From Buddleja alternifolia (lineage: Eukaryota > Streptophyta > Magnoliopsida > Lamiales > Scrophulariaceae), in contig CM033393.1 in assembly GCA_019426215.1 (NCBI GenBank), positions 21,082,591-21,146,590 of the forward strand: a stretch of 64,000 nucleotides of DNA, given 5' to 3'. Shown in pieces: positions 1 to 9,311 of this stretch; within the stretch, counting starts at the first letter, position 1, and every line of letters starts with the position of its first letter. A program made the position numbers and the translations under genes. The notes under the pieces are model-generated. The model was not told where the DNA came from, made no database searches, and saw nothing but the letters and a program-made list of their open reading frames with translations.

Positions 1-791
1 TAAACTGAATTTCAGAGAAACTTAGCTTTACAAGCATCTAGACTCAATAAGATTTCTATTGGTGGTATTTCATGTACAATCAAAAGAGGTTAATGATGTT
101 TTATGGGCAACACAATCGAATGAACATTTCTAAAATTGGAGGCTTGTTACTGACAATGATATTTCCAAGGTGATTTCTGGACATTTAACCAAGAGTTCTT
201 CAACACAATACTAAGTAAACTTATCTACACTTAAAAAGGATTTTAAAGGTGGTCTTGTATAAGTAATTGAACCATCATAAGCAACATTTCAGGGGAAAAC
301 AAAATGGGAGACAGATTCTGGGCTGAAAATGATGCAGTGCCAGGGATTATTTGATTGACAATTCTTGCTTATTTCCTTAACCAAAACCAGAAAAACTCAC
401 CAGTAACATCATCTAGACAAAAATATCTTTCCAATGGTGGGATTGCATGCACGATCAAACAATCGGAACCATGGTCTCTGACTACAAGAACATGAGGTGA
501 AGTTTCAGGTATTGCAAATACAGCACCTGCAGTAGTGATTCGGTGGTGGTTTATGGAATTTTAAAGAGTCAATTTGCAAAAGATGACTTTAGATATTTCT
601 TCCTCGTCCTCTTAGGATTAATTTGAGCAAAATAAATCTTAATTCGGAGGTCATTTGCTACCTCAAAGCTTGAGAAGAACAAAACTGCCAGGGCTGGGAT
701 TTCTACACGGGAATTGCTGAATTTCTTTACTCAACTTCTTGTGTTTTGAGAGAACAAAAGAGCTGTTCTTTTGAGGGGAATTTCCAGAATG
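1..791 (-). repeat. Left arm of a large inverted repeat
   Basis: This stretch is the reverse complement of 958-1748 with only scattered substitutions; by eye I estimate about 97% identity. The window starts inside or exactly at the end of the arm, so the true repeat could be longer. Read on the minus strand it carries the same exon-like block as the right arm. No terminal motif or transposase is visible. It could be an inverted gene-fragment duplication or a foldback element. Confidence 0.9.
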
Positions 792-957
792 AAGGTGAAG
801 AAGGGAGTGTATAAATAGCTGAATGCTCTTTGCCTAACTACAAGGAATGGTTGAATGCTCTTTACCTAACTACAATGTGGCACGTTTGAAAGCAAGCATG
901 CTGGAATTTTATTAGTTTGCCACCTATTATTTGTGCATTCTAATATATATATATATA
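792..957. promoter_or_regulatory. Inverted-repeat spacer with TATA-like box
   Basis: The spacer holds TATAAATA at 810-817, which also reads as TATTTATA on the other strand. Then come two near-identical 32-bp blocks (TGAATGCTCTTTGCCTAACT and its variant with TTACC), and a short TA run at 943-956 next to the right arm. The TATA box is plausible as a core promoter, but the direction of transcription cannot be decided. The same spacer sequence is found again near 2370-2545. Confidence 0.4.
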
Positions 958-1748
958 CATTCTGGAAATTCCCCTCAAAAGAACAGCTCTTTAGTTCTCT
1001 CAAAACACAAGAAGTTGAGTAAAGAAATTCAGCAATTCCCGTGTAGAAATCCCAGCCCTGGCAGTTTTGTTCTTCTCAAGCTTTGAGGTAGCAAATGACC
1101 TCCGAATTAAGATTTCTTTTGCTCAAATTAATCCGAAGAGGACGAGGAAGAAATCTCTAAAGTCATCTTATGCAAATTGACTCTTTAAAATTCCATAAAC
1201 CACCACCGAATCACTACTGCAGGTGCTGTATTTGCAATACCTGAAACTTCACCTCATGTTCTTGTAGTCAGAGACCATGGTTCCGATTGTTTGATCGTGC
1301 ATGCAATCCCACCATTGGAAAGATATTTTTGTCTAGATGATGTTACTGGTGAGTTTTTCTGGTTTTGGTTAAGGAAATAAGCAAGAATTGTCAATCAAAT
1401 AATCCCTGGCACTGCATCATTTTCAGCCCAGAATCTGTCTCCCATTTTGTTTTCCCCTGAAATGTTGCTTATGATGGTTCAATTACTTATCCAAGACCAC
1501 CTTTAGAATCCTTGTTAAGTGTAGATAAGTTTACTTAGTATTGTGTTGAAGAAGTCTTGGTTAAATGTCCAGAAATCACCTTGGAAATATCATTGTCAGT
1601 AACAAGCCTCCAATTTTAGAAATGTTCATTCGATTGTGTGGCCCATAAAACATCATTACCCTATTTTGATTGTACATGAAATACCACCAATAGAAAGCTT
1701 ATTGAGTCTAGATGCTTGTAAAGCTAAGTTTCTCTGAAATTCAGTTTA
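958..1748 (+). repeat. Right arm of the large inverted repeat
   Basis: This is the reverse complement of 1-791. It contains an exon-like block and two further relatives of one short motif: CATGCAATCCCACCATTGGA (1301-1320), CATGAAATACCACCAATAGA (1676-1695) and, just beyond the arm, CATGGAAGACTACCATTGGA (1862-1881). The ends are abrupt, without TG/CA termini or an obvious target duplication. Confidence 0.9.
1223..1348 (+). pseudogene. Exon-like block with splice-site consensus, unknown gene
   Basis: An open 126-bp block is preceded by a CTGCAG acceptor-like end and followed by GTGAGT, a good plant 5' splice donor. It would encode about 42 residues, including the stretch VHAIPPLERYFCLDD. A weaker relative (HEIPPIESLLSLDA) follows at about 1677, so the source gene may have had repeated exons. 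I do not recognise the family. A mirror copy lies on the minus strand in the left arm. No start codon, stop or complete gene can be assembled, so this is a fragment at best. Confidence 0.3.
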
Positions 1749-2283
1749 TAGACAGTCAAGAAATAGTACCTCAAGATCACCACCAGTGCCCTGTTTCGAT
1801 TTCCAGAAACGGCCACCCACTTTGTTTTGACCAAAAATGGAATTACCCATGTCCGATTGCACATGGAAGACTACCATTGGAAAGCCATGTGAGTGCAGAT
1901 AACTATAGGCAGAGGATTTGACAAATTCGAGGCTGAAATGGGTTTGGAAATTGGAGTTGTTTACAAGATGGCAAGATGTGCGTGATATTGGCAGTTTTGG
2001 GAGATCAACCTTCAAGGCCCGATTCACCCTTTTCTCTAGTGGAATTGAGATGAAACTTATATGGTGATAAAGATGATATTGTTATGAATCTGTGGATATG
2101 AGTTTCATGTTGGTATAATGGTAAATGGATGGACAAAGAATGGTAACGATGAGGACGACGGATGCGCACGGTGTCGTTATCTCTTGCCTTTGTGTTCGTG
2201 GCTTAGAAGTAAAGTGTGACAGAAATTTTATGGTATATTGCTAGATGAATAAGCGTTGGGTAAGAATGAAGGGAACTGCTGAA
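1749..2283. other. Unassigned stretch after the inverted repeat
   Basis: This continues the right arm outward. It holds one short ORF on each strand (69 and 93 codons) that overlap each other and show no recognisable domain. A third relative of the CCACCATTGGAAAG motif lies at about 1872. Nothing else can be supported here. Confidence 0.5.
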
Positions 2284-2540
2284 TTTCTACACGGGAATTG
2301 CTGAATTTCTTTACTCAACTTCTTGTGTTTTGAGAGAACTAAAGAGCTGTTCTTTTGAGGGGAATTTCCAGAATGAAGGTGATGAAGGGAGTGTATAAAT
2401 AGCTGAATGCTCTTTGCCTAACTACAAGGAATGGTTGAATGCTCTTTACCTAACTACAATGTGGCACGTTTGAAAGCAAGCATGCTGGAATTTTATTAGT
2501 TTGCCACCTATTGGTCTCCTTCTCATTATTTGTGCATGGG

Positions 2541-2545
<5 letters not shown>
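2284..2545 (-). repeat. Third partial copy of the inverted-repeat end and spacer
   Basis: It matches 702-944 in direct orientation, including the arm end, the TATAAATA box and the two 32-bp blocks, with few changes. There is one extra segment of about 16 bp before ATTTGTGCAT. So three copies of the arm-spacer boundary exist in 2.5 kb, which points to repeated local rearrangement. Confidence 0.85.

Positions 2546-2574
<29 letters not shown>
2544..2574. repeat. TA dinucleotide microsatellite
   Basis: A run of about 15 TA units is followed by GT-rich, TG-alternating sequence to about 2605. It lies where the spacer copy ends; the first spacer also ends in a shorter TA run (943-956). Confidence 0.9.
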
Positions 2575-2576
<2 letters not shown>

Positions 2577-2966
2577 TATGTGTGTGTTTGCATGTGTTTA
2601 TATTTATATATGTAGATATGGATATGTTAAAATATTCGCAACATATAATGATGAAGGTGAAATTATACATAAAATGATATGATGCGTCAACTATTCAACA
2701 AAGATGTGTAAATGCTACTAGCCTATTTAGCATATAGTTCGAGCGTAAAATTAGTTATACGGCGAAAGAGTAAAATATTGTGTGGAGCCCGAAACATAAA
2801 AATGGAAGAAATTACAAAAAATCTAATTAACGGTAATTATAATTCTTACCTTCGTCTCTACGGAATAAGGAGCTGAGAATAGAGAGTGTTACAACTCCCA
2901 TGTATTGATATCTGCTTGAGCGTTCGAATAATATGAAAGGGACCACAAGGCTCGAAAATAGGGGTA
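2575..2966. other. AT-rich stretch with no recognisable feature
   Basis: No ORF, repeat or element end that I can support. It may be the diverged 5' part of the copia LTR (element X) that becomes recognisable from about 2967. Confidence 0.4.
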
Positions 2967-3667
2967 TCACACTAGTTAGGCCCATATCACCCGTCGCTGG
3001 GGTCGACCTCGAAGTGCGATATCAATGAGACAAGTAGCAGTTGATCAGTGATCGCCAAGATGGGATTCACTGTCTCGATAGTAAACGAGAAAGTATCCTG
3101 TGCGATTATAGACTAATGAAATTATAAGTCTTTGGCCAAAGCACAACAACTAACTCATGTGGGACATTGAGGGTAGTTTCGTAATTTCATTATGCTATAA
3201 TCTAATGCACAGTATCAAGTTTAGTGAGTTTGACATTTTTCATGACTCTCACTTGATTGAGATACATCAGTGAAGGGCTTATACTCCTACAACATTTATG
3301 ATCAAGAGATTCGTAAAATGATTCGTTCATTTCGTACTCAATTGGGTTACGATGTGAGTCCACGGGACTGGCTAGGTGACACTCACATCCTTAGGTAATT
3401 CCTCCCTTTGCCAATTGAGACGAACCTAAAGAGTCGCGCTATAAGAAACGAGCGGGATGTATCTTTTTGTGTAAATCTTTTAGAAAGAATTAAATGGACT
3501 GATTGATTTAATTAGACTAAATCAATTAATTGAATATTTAATTCAATTGGATTAAATTATTTGATTAGTACATTAATTAATTGGAATTAATTAATAGTAT
3601 ATATTATATTTAAATTGGATTTAAATATATACAGATGGGCTAGAAATTACACAAGCAAATTAAAAGC
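2967..3667 (+). mobile_element. Element X: 5' part of an old copia LTR, split by the tandem array
   Basis: The sequence follows the LTRs of elements B and C block by block: a GGTCGACCTCGAAGTGCGA block, then AAGTCTTTGGCCAAAGCA, then GGCTAGGTGACACTCACATCC, then CCTAAAGAGTCGCGCT and finally TTAATTAA-rich DNA. It ends exactly at the array's left target duplication AAAGC. The LTR resumes at 21947. Its 5' terminus (TG end) is not recognisable. X is more diverged from B and C than they are from each other, so it is older or from another subfamily. Confidence 0.75.
3663..3667. repeat. Left target-site duplication of the array (AAAGC)
   Basis: Five bases directly before the first LTR's TG. An identical AAAGC follows the last LTR's CA at 21947-21951. 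This is the hallmark of one integrase-mediated insertion of the outermost LTR pair. Confidence 0.92.
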
Positions 3668-4490
3668 TGATATATGTTGTTTTTACACTAGTTTTCCCCC
3701 GTTTATCGACTTAGTTTTGATTGTTTCCTTGATAATTTGATCACATATGATACTTTGACCCTTGTTTTCTCATATTTTATAGAATAACATAAAGATACAA
3801 ACTGTCTGCGCAGTGCTAGAGTTTATGGAATAGATTTCTCTACCCATATCCAAATTACACATTTCTTATACCAATGGAAACATAAGAGGCAAAGGTACAT
3901 TTCTTATGTTGAAGACAAAGATCAGATATGTAGGGAAGGAAGTGAAAACGTCACCGGAAGAGACGTCTTACGACGGAGTTTTCTCATTCAGTAACTTGTG
4001 AGACACGTTTATCCCCTATAACGTTTGATTTAGGCCTTGGTGTCTTTTTGAGAGTTGTAGATCTTTGTTTGAGGATTCTATAGCAACTTGAATAAGCTTA
4101 TTCCGACATCGGTAAAGAAAGTTATGTAAAGTTTACCAAAACTGGTCAGAGGCAGAAATTGAACGCCTCGGCGTTCGAGACAGAATGGTGACCACCGCGG
4201 CATTCAACAAGCGAACGCCGCGGCGTTTGAGGCAGCGGGTTGGTCTATAAATACCCCTTTTATCCATTTTTTACCCTAAATCACAATCGAAATGCATAAT
4301 TGGTTGAACCATGTGCCTTGATCGCTTCTCTCTATTGTTTCCTCCCTTTATTTGGTGTGACGTTGCCTTAGTTTATTTTCTAGTATTTATTAATTAGTTA
4401 ATCAAGCTTTCTATCGACCGATTTAACTTAGAATTGAGTAATATAGTAGTCTTGGTACTTAGATTATAGTTGTCCCTGCGGATACGATAA
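3668..4490 (+). repeat. LTR1 of the array, internally deleted
   Basis: It starts TGATATATGTTG like the others but is cut down from about 1570 to about 823 bp. Three deletions are visible: one of about 43 bp at 3790, one of about 620 bp at 4276, and one at 4490 that removes the LTR's end, the primer site and the 5' half of the gag-like ORF. Each junction sits on a short direct repeat (CATA, CCTAA, GATAA). The TATAAATA box and the GC-rich palindromes survive. Confidence 0.9.
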
Positions 4491-4516
4491 ACGAGATAAA
4501 AGCTATCATAAAGGAG

Positions 4517-4750
4517 ATGGAAGCTCGTAGAAAGGAGTCAGAAGCTCATAGTAGGGAAGTGGTCATACTAGTCGATCAAGCAATCAACTTATGGAAGGAG
4601 AGAGAGTCATGCACCCTAGAGAATCGCACAAAAGAAAGTGAGGCTTCCCTCAATACAGAAGTTGAACAAGCAGTTGATTTAGGACTACAATGTCTCCCCC
4701 TATCACTAAAGATTCTCCACCCTTTATCCTCTCCACATGTAAAGAGGTAA
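4517..4750 (+). pseudogene. Copy 1 gag-like ORF, C-terminal remnant
   Basis: Only the last 77 codons remain, starting at MEARRKESEA. This is the charged, heptad-like coiled-coil tail of the 260-codon ORF seen whole at 13093 and 17623. The N-terminal part and the primer site were lost in the deletion at 4490. The methionine here is internal in the longer copies, so this is not an independent start. Confidence 0.8.
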
Positions 4751-5178
4751 TTGATTCCAGTGAAGGTGAGTTGTTTTTAACTACAGGAGTTAATATGGTT
4801 ATTTGTGATAGCTATGAGGTTTGTAAGCATCCAATTGATTCGAATTTGTCTTTACGCATTGATGCTTTTGATCCTTTTAGTGTTAAGCCTTCTCAGGTTA
4901 AAAGAACCAATAGTCTCCTCGAGTCCTACATCATGAACTCCAAGTTTTCCACTTCGATGGGTGAAGAAAAACGGTCATCTATTTGTAACTTGGAGAATAG
5001 TCCAAATCATCACTCGGCACAATGGGAAGAAAGAGTGATGGAAGTGGTGATGGACTATGAGAAAATATTTGAATGGATGATTGCTTGGTCACTACTCATC
5101 ATATTTTCTAGTAACACCGGGCCCTATTTCATCCTTACTTGGAGAATGAACAAAGCGTTCATTCGAAAACCCCCTTGA
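4690..5178 (+). CDS. Copy 1 second ORF, 162 aa, unknown function
   Basis: It overlaps the end of the gag-like ORF in another frame (61 bp in the intact copies) and is kept open in all four units. It has no zinc knuckle, no DSG/DTG protease motif and no RT or integrase motif. Near the C-terminus lies a hydrophobic stretch (WMIAWSLLIIFSS, residues about 133-145) followed by a basic end RMNKAFIRKPP, which could be a membrane segment or chance. This copy reads FILST and VKPSQ where others read SVLST and VKLSQ or VELSQ. I do not recognise a family. It may be a degraded piece of gag-pol rather than a working gene. Confidence 0.5.
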   Translation: MSPPITKDSPPFILSTCKEVIDSSEGELFLTTGVNMVICDSYEVCKHPIDSNLSLRIDAFDPFSVKPSQVKRTNSLLESYIMNSKFSTSMGEEKRSSICNLENSPNHHSAQWEERVMEVVMDYEKIFEWMIAWSLLIIFSSNTGPYFILTWRMNKAFIRKPP

Positions 5179-5222
5179 AATAACTCGGTAAAGTCAAGCT
5201 AATGACTTTAAAACAAGCGCTT

Positions 5223-5240
5223 CTTGGGAGGCAACCCAAG
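5223..5240 (+). promoter_or_regulatory. Conserved short hairpin after the ORFs, copy 1
   Basis: CTTGGGAGGCAACCCAAG can fold into a hairpin with a stem of up to seven base pairs (CTTGGG-/CCCAAG plus internal). From memory, a similar TTGGGAGGCAACCCAA stretch occurs after the coding region in Athila/Tat-type plant gypsy elements. It is identical in all four units. Its role is unknown. Confidence 0.6.
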
Positions 5241-5436
5241 CTTTTTATCGCTTTCTTGTTTTTCCTTTTTGTATTTATCTTGCTTTCTCTCCCGTCTTAT
5301 TGTTGATGTGATTTTCTAGATATTTCTTTTCTTCAAGTTTTTATCCCAGGATACTAGCCCACCACCGTGCTCACTCCGCATCTCTCCATTTCAGAGTTGT
5401 AACACTTATCCCTCTTACCTTGCATTTATTTCATGA

Positions 5437-5470
5437 ACATTGAGGACAATGTTTAATTTAAGTTTGGGGG
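5437..5470 (+). promoter_or_regulatory. Distal polypurine-like module, copy 1
   Basis: An inverted repeat ACATTG-AGGA-CAATGT is followed by AAGTTTGGGGG. The same layout recurs right before the LTR at 6684-6717. Another AAGTTTGGGGG without the hairpin lies at 6190-6200. The distal module lies about 1.25 kb upstream of the LTR, so it may be a second (central-type) plus-strand priming site or a duplicated relic. Confidence 0.55.
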
Positions 5471-6683
5471 TACAACCTTGTTGATATAGAATTCATGAAT
5501 TGGTGCACCCTTGCATGAGAGCATAATGCGTTTGAATATCTCTACGCTGTTAAAGTCAAAGCCCCTTGTCTGTGGTCAACATGTCATATATTGTGACTTG
5601 AAAGCCCTTTTTAGTCATGCTTATGCGAATTATTGCGGTTTTAAAACGTTGAGCTTTCAATTTTGTTGACTATGAAGTGTGTATTAATGTTGTGAAGTCA
5701 TAAAATGATTTAGGCCATCTTTCCTTGACTTTAGCCTTACATTTTGGCTTTCTCTATATTGCATAATCTCTAGACCTTAACTGAGCCGTATTGATAAGAA
5801 TGGAGTGTGCTATGCACACTAGAAACCACCATTCGTCTTTCTTTCATAAGCCATGACAACCACCTTCTAGCCTAAAAGAAAAACAATGTCTTACACCCAA
5901 TCAAGAGAGTTTAGAACTTCATATCATTTGACTTGAATTTCGGTAGTCACCTTGTTTTGATTTGAATGAATATGAGTTAGATAGTGATGTTTTGGCTATG
6001 TTGGGATTTTTGAGGTTTGAAGTATTATGTAAAAAAGGGGATAAAATGAAAACTTGAGCAATGGGCTAAATAGTCGAGAGAGAGATTTATATGGAAAAAA
6101 AAATTGTGCTCTCGACTAGGCTTGAATCTTGGCACTCAATTGGATCATTTGGCTTGGAAATCTGTGTACAACCCAATATGAAAAGAAACAAGTTTGGGGG
6201 TTTTAAGTTGAAAGGCAAAATAGAGTGAAAAAGGGATACGTGATAAGTTGTGAAAGTTTATATGGTTTATATGAGAATTTAGCTTGATGATTTTGAGTTA
6301 TAGGCTCTCTTGACTTAGTCACTTTATCCATATCTTCCGGTCCTAGCCATCACCTAGCTTTACATTACAAGCCGTAAAGACCTTTTGATTGTGACAATTG
6401 CACTTTATACACACCGATGGGTTAACGAATGTTGAATTGTTTCAATATCTTTACTTTCCAATTGATTTGCATAATCTTGTCTAAAGTGTGCTCTTGACAT
6501 GAACATGGGCGTAGGAGTTCATGATTTAGGGATGGAAACTAAGATTTTGTGAGGTTTTCAAATTGTTGAATGTTCAAAGCATCGTGTAGCTTTTCATAAT
6601 CATTTTTGAAGGCATAATGCTTGCTCTTATGTGTATGAATTGGCAAATGGAAATTTCAATCTTCATGTGTGTGCTTGATTGTA
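5471..6683. other. Copy 1 non-coding 3' region
   Basis: About 1.2 kb between the two polypurine modules. It is AT-rich with no conserved long ORF and is repeated in every unit. It contains a third AAGTTTGGGGG at 6190 and a short A-run at 6093-6101. No gene is supported. Confidence 0.7.
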
Positions 6684-6717
6684 TTTGATCGAGGACGATC
6701 AAAGCTAAGTTTGGGGG
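6684..6717 (+). promoter_or_regulatory. Polypurine tract before LTR2
   Basis: TTTGATC-GAGGAC-GATCAAA forms a perfect 7-bp inverted repeat, followed by GCT and AAGTTTGGGGG. The LTR begins four bases later (TAAT, then TGATATATG). Position and purine run fit the plus-strand primer site of an LTR element. Confidence 0.8.
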
Positions 6718-6721
6718 TAAT

Positions 6722-8291
6722 TGATATATGTTGTTTTTACACTAGTTTTCCCCCGTTTATCGACTTAGTTTTGATTGTTTCCTTGATAATTTGATCACAT
6801 ATGATACTTTGACCCTTGTTTCTCATATTTTATAGAATAACATAACATTTGGAGGAAAAGAACAAGGATTGAAGGTAAATCATGCATAAAGATACAAACT
6901 GTCTGCGCAGTACTAGAGTTTATGGAATAGATTTCTCTACCCATATCCAAATTACACACTTCTTATACCAATGGAAACATAAGAGGCAAAGGTACATTTC
7001 TTATGTTGAAGACAAAGATCAGATATGTAGGGAAGGAAGCGAAAACGTCACCGGAAGAGACGTCTTACGACGGAGTTTTCTCATTCAGTAACTTGTGAGA
7101 CACGTTTATCCCCTATAACGTTTGATTTAGGCCTTGGTGTCTTTTTGAGAGTTGTAGATCTTTGTTTGAGGATTCTATAGCAACTTGAATAAGCTTATTC
7201 GGACATCGGTAAAGAAAGTTATGTAAAGTTTACCAAAACTGGTCAGAGGCAGAAATTGAACGCCTCGGCGTTCGAGACAGAATGGTGACCACCGCGGCGT
7301 TCAACAAGCGAACGCCGCGGCGTTTGAGGCAGCGGGTTGGTCTATAAATACCCCTTTTATCCATTTTTTACCCTAACTCACCTTGGATATCAGCAACCAC
7401 ACGAAAATAGAGAGGGGGGGAGCTTAGAAGAGAAGATTGAAGGTCAAAACATGGAGAATTCAACAAGGAATCCACATCTCTACAAGAATTAGGGAGTTTT
7501 TACATATTTGTTTCTTGAATTTGTTCAAATCTCCTATGACTTGTATGATTTATATTTGCACTTTTGACATGAATATGAGCTAAACTTGTTTGATTGAGGC
7601 CATGGATAGGCCATTTATGTTATTTTGATTGTTGATTTGTTGGTGTTTATTGGATTAATTTTGGTTTTAGCTATGTATTCAATATTTGATCTCAATGCTA
7701 CATTTGCTTGATCACCAAGTGTTTGATAAAATGCCTAGGTTAGAGATCGAGAGATAATAACCTAGGGAAGATATAAACATTGAATACCCTATAGTTAAAC
7801 CGACTAGAGATAGACTCGGTTTCTTTAGGTGGCTTTCCATTCACGTGGGGAATTCCTAGACCTTAAATGCATCCTCGTTAATCGGGTTTTCATATAGAGA
7901 TATATAGGAAATCGTTACCAAGGGTAGGGTTGCTATGCCAAGAGATTGGGTAGTACGTACGTTAGGGAATTTCGCCTTAGCTAAATCAATCTAATAATCC
8001 AATAGAACCTAAATCACAATCGAAATGCATAATTGGTTGAACCATGTGCCTTGATCGCTTCTCTCTATTGTTTCCTCCCTTTATTTGGTGTGACGTTGCC
8101 TTAGTTTATTTTCTAGTATTTATTAATTAGTTAATCAACCTTTCTATCGACCGATTTAACTTAGAATTGAGTAATATAGTAGTCTTGGTACTTAGATTAT
8201 AGTTGTCCCTGCGGATACGATAACCCCGGACTTAGAAATCCACTTTACTACTTACGCGACCTAGTTCTCTTGCTAGGATTTTGTCGTGTCA
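6722..8291 (+). repeat. LTR2 of the array (1570 bp)
   Basis: Termini are TG...CA (TGATATATG, GTGTCA). TATAAATA lies at 7343-7350. Just upstream are GC-rich near-palindromes GAACGCCTCGGCGTTC (7258-7273), CCGCGGCGTTC (7292-7302) and GAACGCCGCGGCGTTT (7310-7325). A 69-codon ORF at 6882 lies upstream of the TATA box and is probably not translated. It shares variants (CTTGTTTCTCAT, GAAGCGAAAACG) with LTR3 against LTR1, LTR4 and LTR5. Confidence 0.93.
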
Positions 8292-8297
8292 AGTTTT

Positions 8298-8315
8298 TGG
8301 CGCCGTTGCCGGGGA
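8298..8315 (+). promoter_or_regulatory. Primer-binding site, tRNA-Asp type, copy 2
   Basis: TGGCGCCGTTGCCGGGGA is the exact complement of the 3' end of plant tRNA-Asp (including CCA), six bases after the LTR end. The Asp primer fits Athila-type gypsy elements. Confidence 0.92.
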
Positions 8316-8423
8316 CAACTATGGTATCTAATATTGAGATTCTCTTATTCTTTCTGAGCTTAGATCATTTTTTTTCTACTAATTGTTTTGTCTTTCTTTG
8401 TGCGAGATTGATCTCATTAGTGC

Positions 8424-9311
8424 ATGACACGTACTAGTGGGATTGGACTAGCGGAGTTGGACCCTGAGATTGAATGCACATTTACTCGAGGGGTAAGACT
8501 ACAAAGGGAGACTCAACCACAGCAAGCCACGATGGAGACTCCTTATACACACATAGATCCCGCTGTCCTAGCAGAAGCGGTGCGTCGGGAAATTGCAAAG
8601 CTTGGCATCCCTCTAAAGCAACCGGAGGTATCTCCACAAATCCTTATGAGGGATTACATGATGCCAAACATTCAAGGAGCAGCTGGGCCAATTGTTTTAC
8701 CACCTATGGAATCCTATGAGCACACTTACCATCCCGGTTGGCTAAATCATTCAAGATCAACATGGAGTTACAACAATGATGGAATGATGTTTTCACCAGG
8801 ATTGGCGCATGATTGGGATCCATCATTCGCCTCATCAACCCCAATGAAAATGAAACCTATGAGCATACTTACCATCCTGGTTGGATAAATCCTGCAAGCT
8901 CAACATGGAGTTACAACAATGCCTCAGGATTTGACCATGTCTGTAGCCTTCCCTCCCAACAATATGATAGTTCCTATCAACAAGAGCCAACGATGACATC
9001 TACTCTTGAGGACCAGTTGAATGTAGATTGTGCAAGCTCACAAGCTAGCATAAACGAGATAAGCTATCATAAAGGAGATGGAAGCTCGTAGAAAGGAGTC
9101 AGAAGCTCATAGTAGGGAAGTGGTCATACTAGTCGATCAAGCAATCAACTTATGGAAGGAGAGAGAGTCATGCACCCTAGAGAATCGCACAAAAGAAAGT
9201 GAGGCTTCCCTCAATACAGAAGTTGAACAAGCAGTTGATTTAGGACTACAATGTCTCCCCCTATCACTAAAGATTCTCCACCCTCTGTCCTCTCCACATG
9301 TAAAGAGGTAA
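8424..9311 (+). pseudogene. Copy 2 gag-like ORF, broken by two small deletions
   Basis: This copy alone keeps the longer N-terminus, starting MTRTSGIGLAELDPE; copies 3 and 4 have a TAA where this one has GAA, at about 8473. Two deletions break it: one base at about 8852 (AAAATGAAACC against AAAATGGAAACC) and two bases at about 9062. The three resulting pieces are open to 8888, 9091 and 9311. The motifs RDYMMPNIQGAAGPIVLPP and YHPGW...STWSYNN resemble the two ends of Athila/Tat gag. The last part is a charged coiled coil. It is non-functional as it stands. Confidence 0.7.

Noticed and set aside
2446..2670. 74-codon minus-strand ORF with poly-isoleucine/tyrosine
   Set aside because: It is a translation of the TA microsatellite.
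6882..7091. 69-codon ORF (MHKDTNCLRS...) repeated in four of the array LTRs
   Set aside because: It lies upstream of the LTR's TATA box, has no domain, and in LTR5 its ATG is TTG. Its repetition follows from the array itself, not from selection.
8298..8315. A tRNA gene near the array LTR ends
   Set aside because: Only 18 bases complementary to the tRNA-Asp 3' end are present. That is a primer-binding site, not a tRNA gene.
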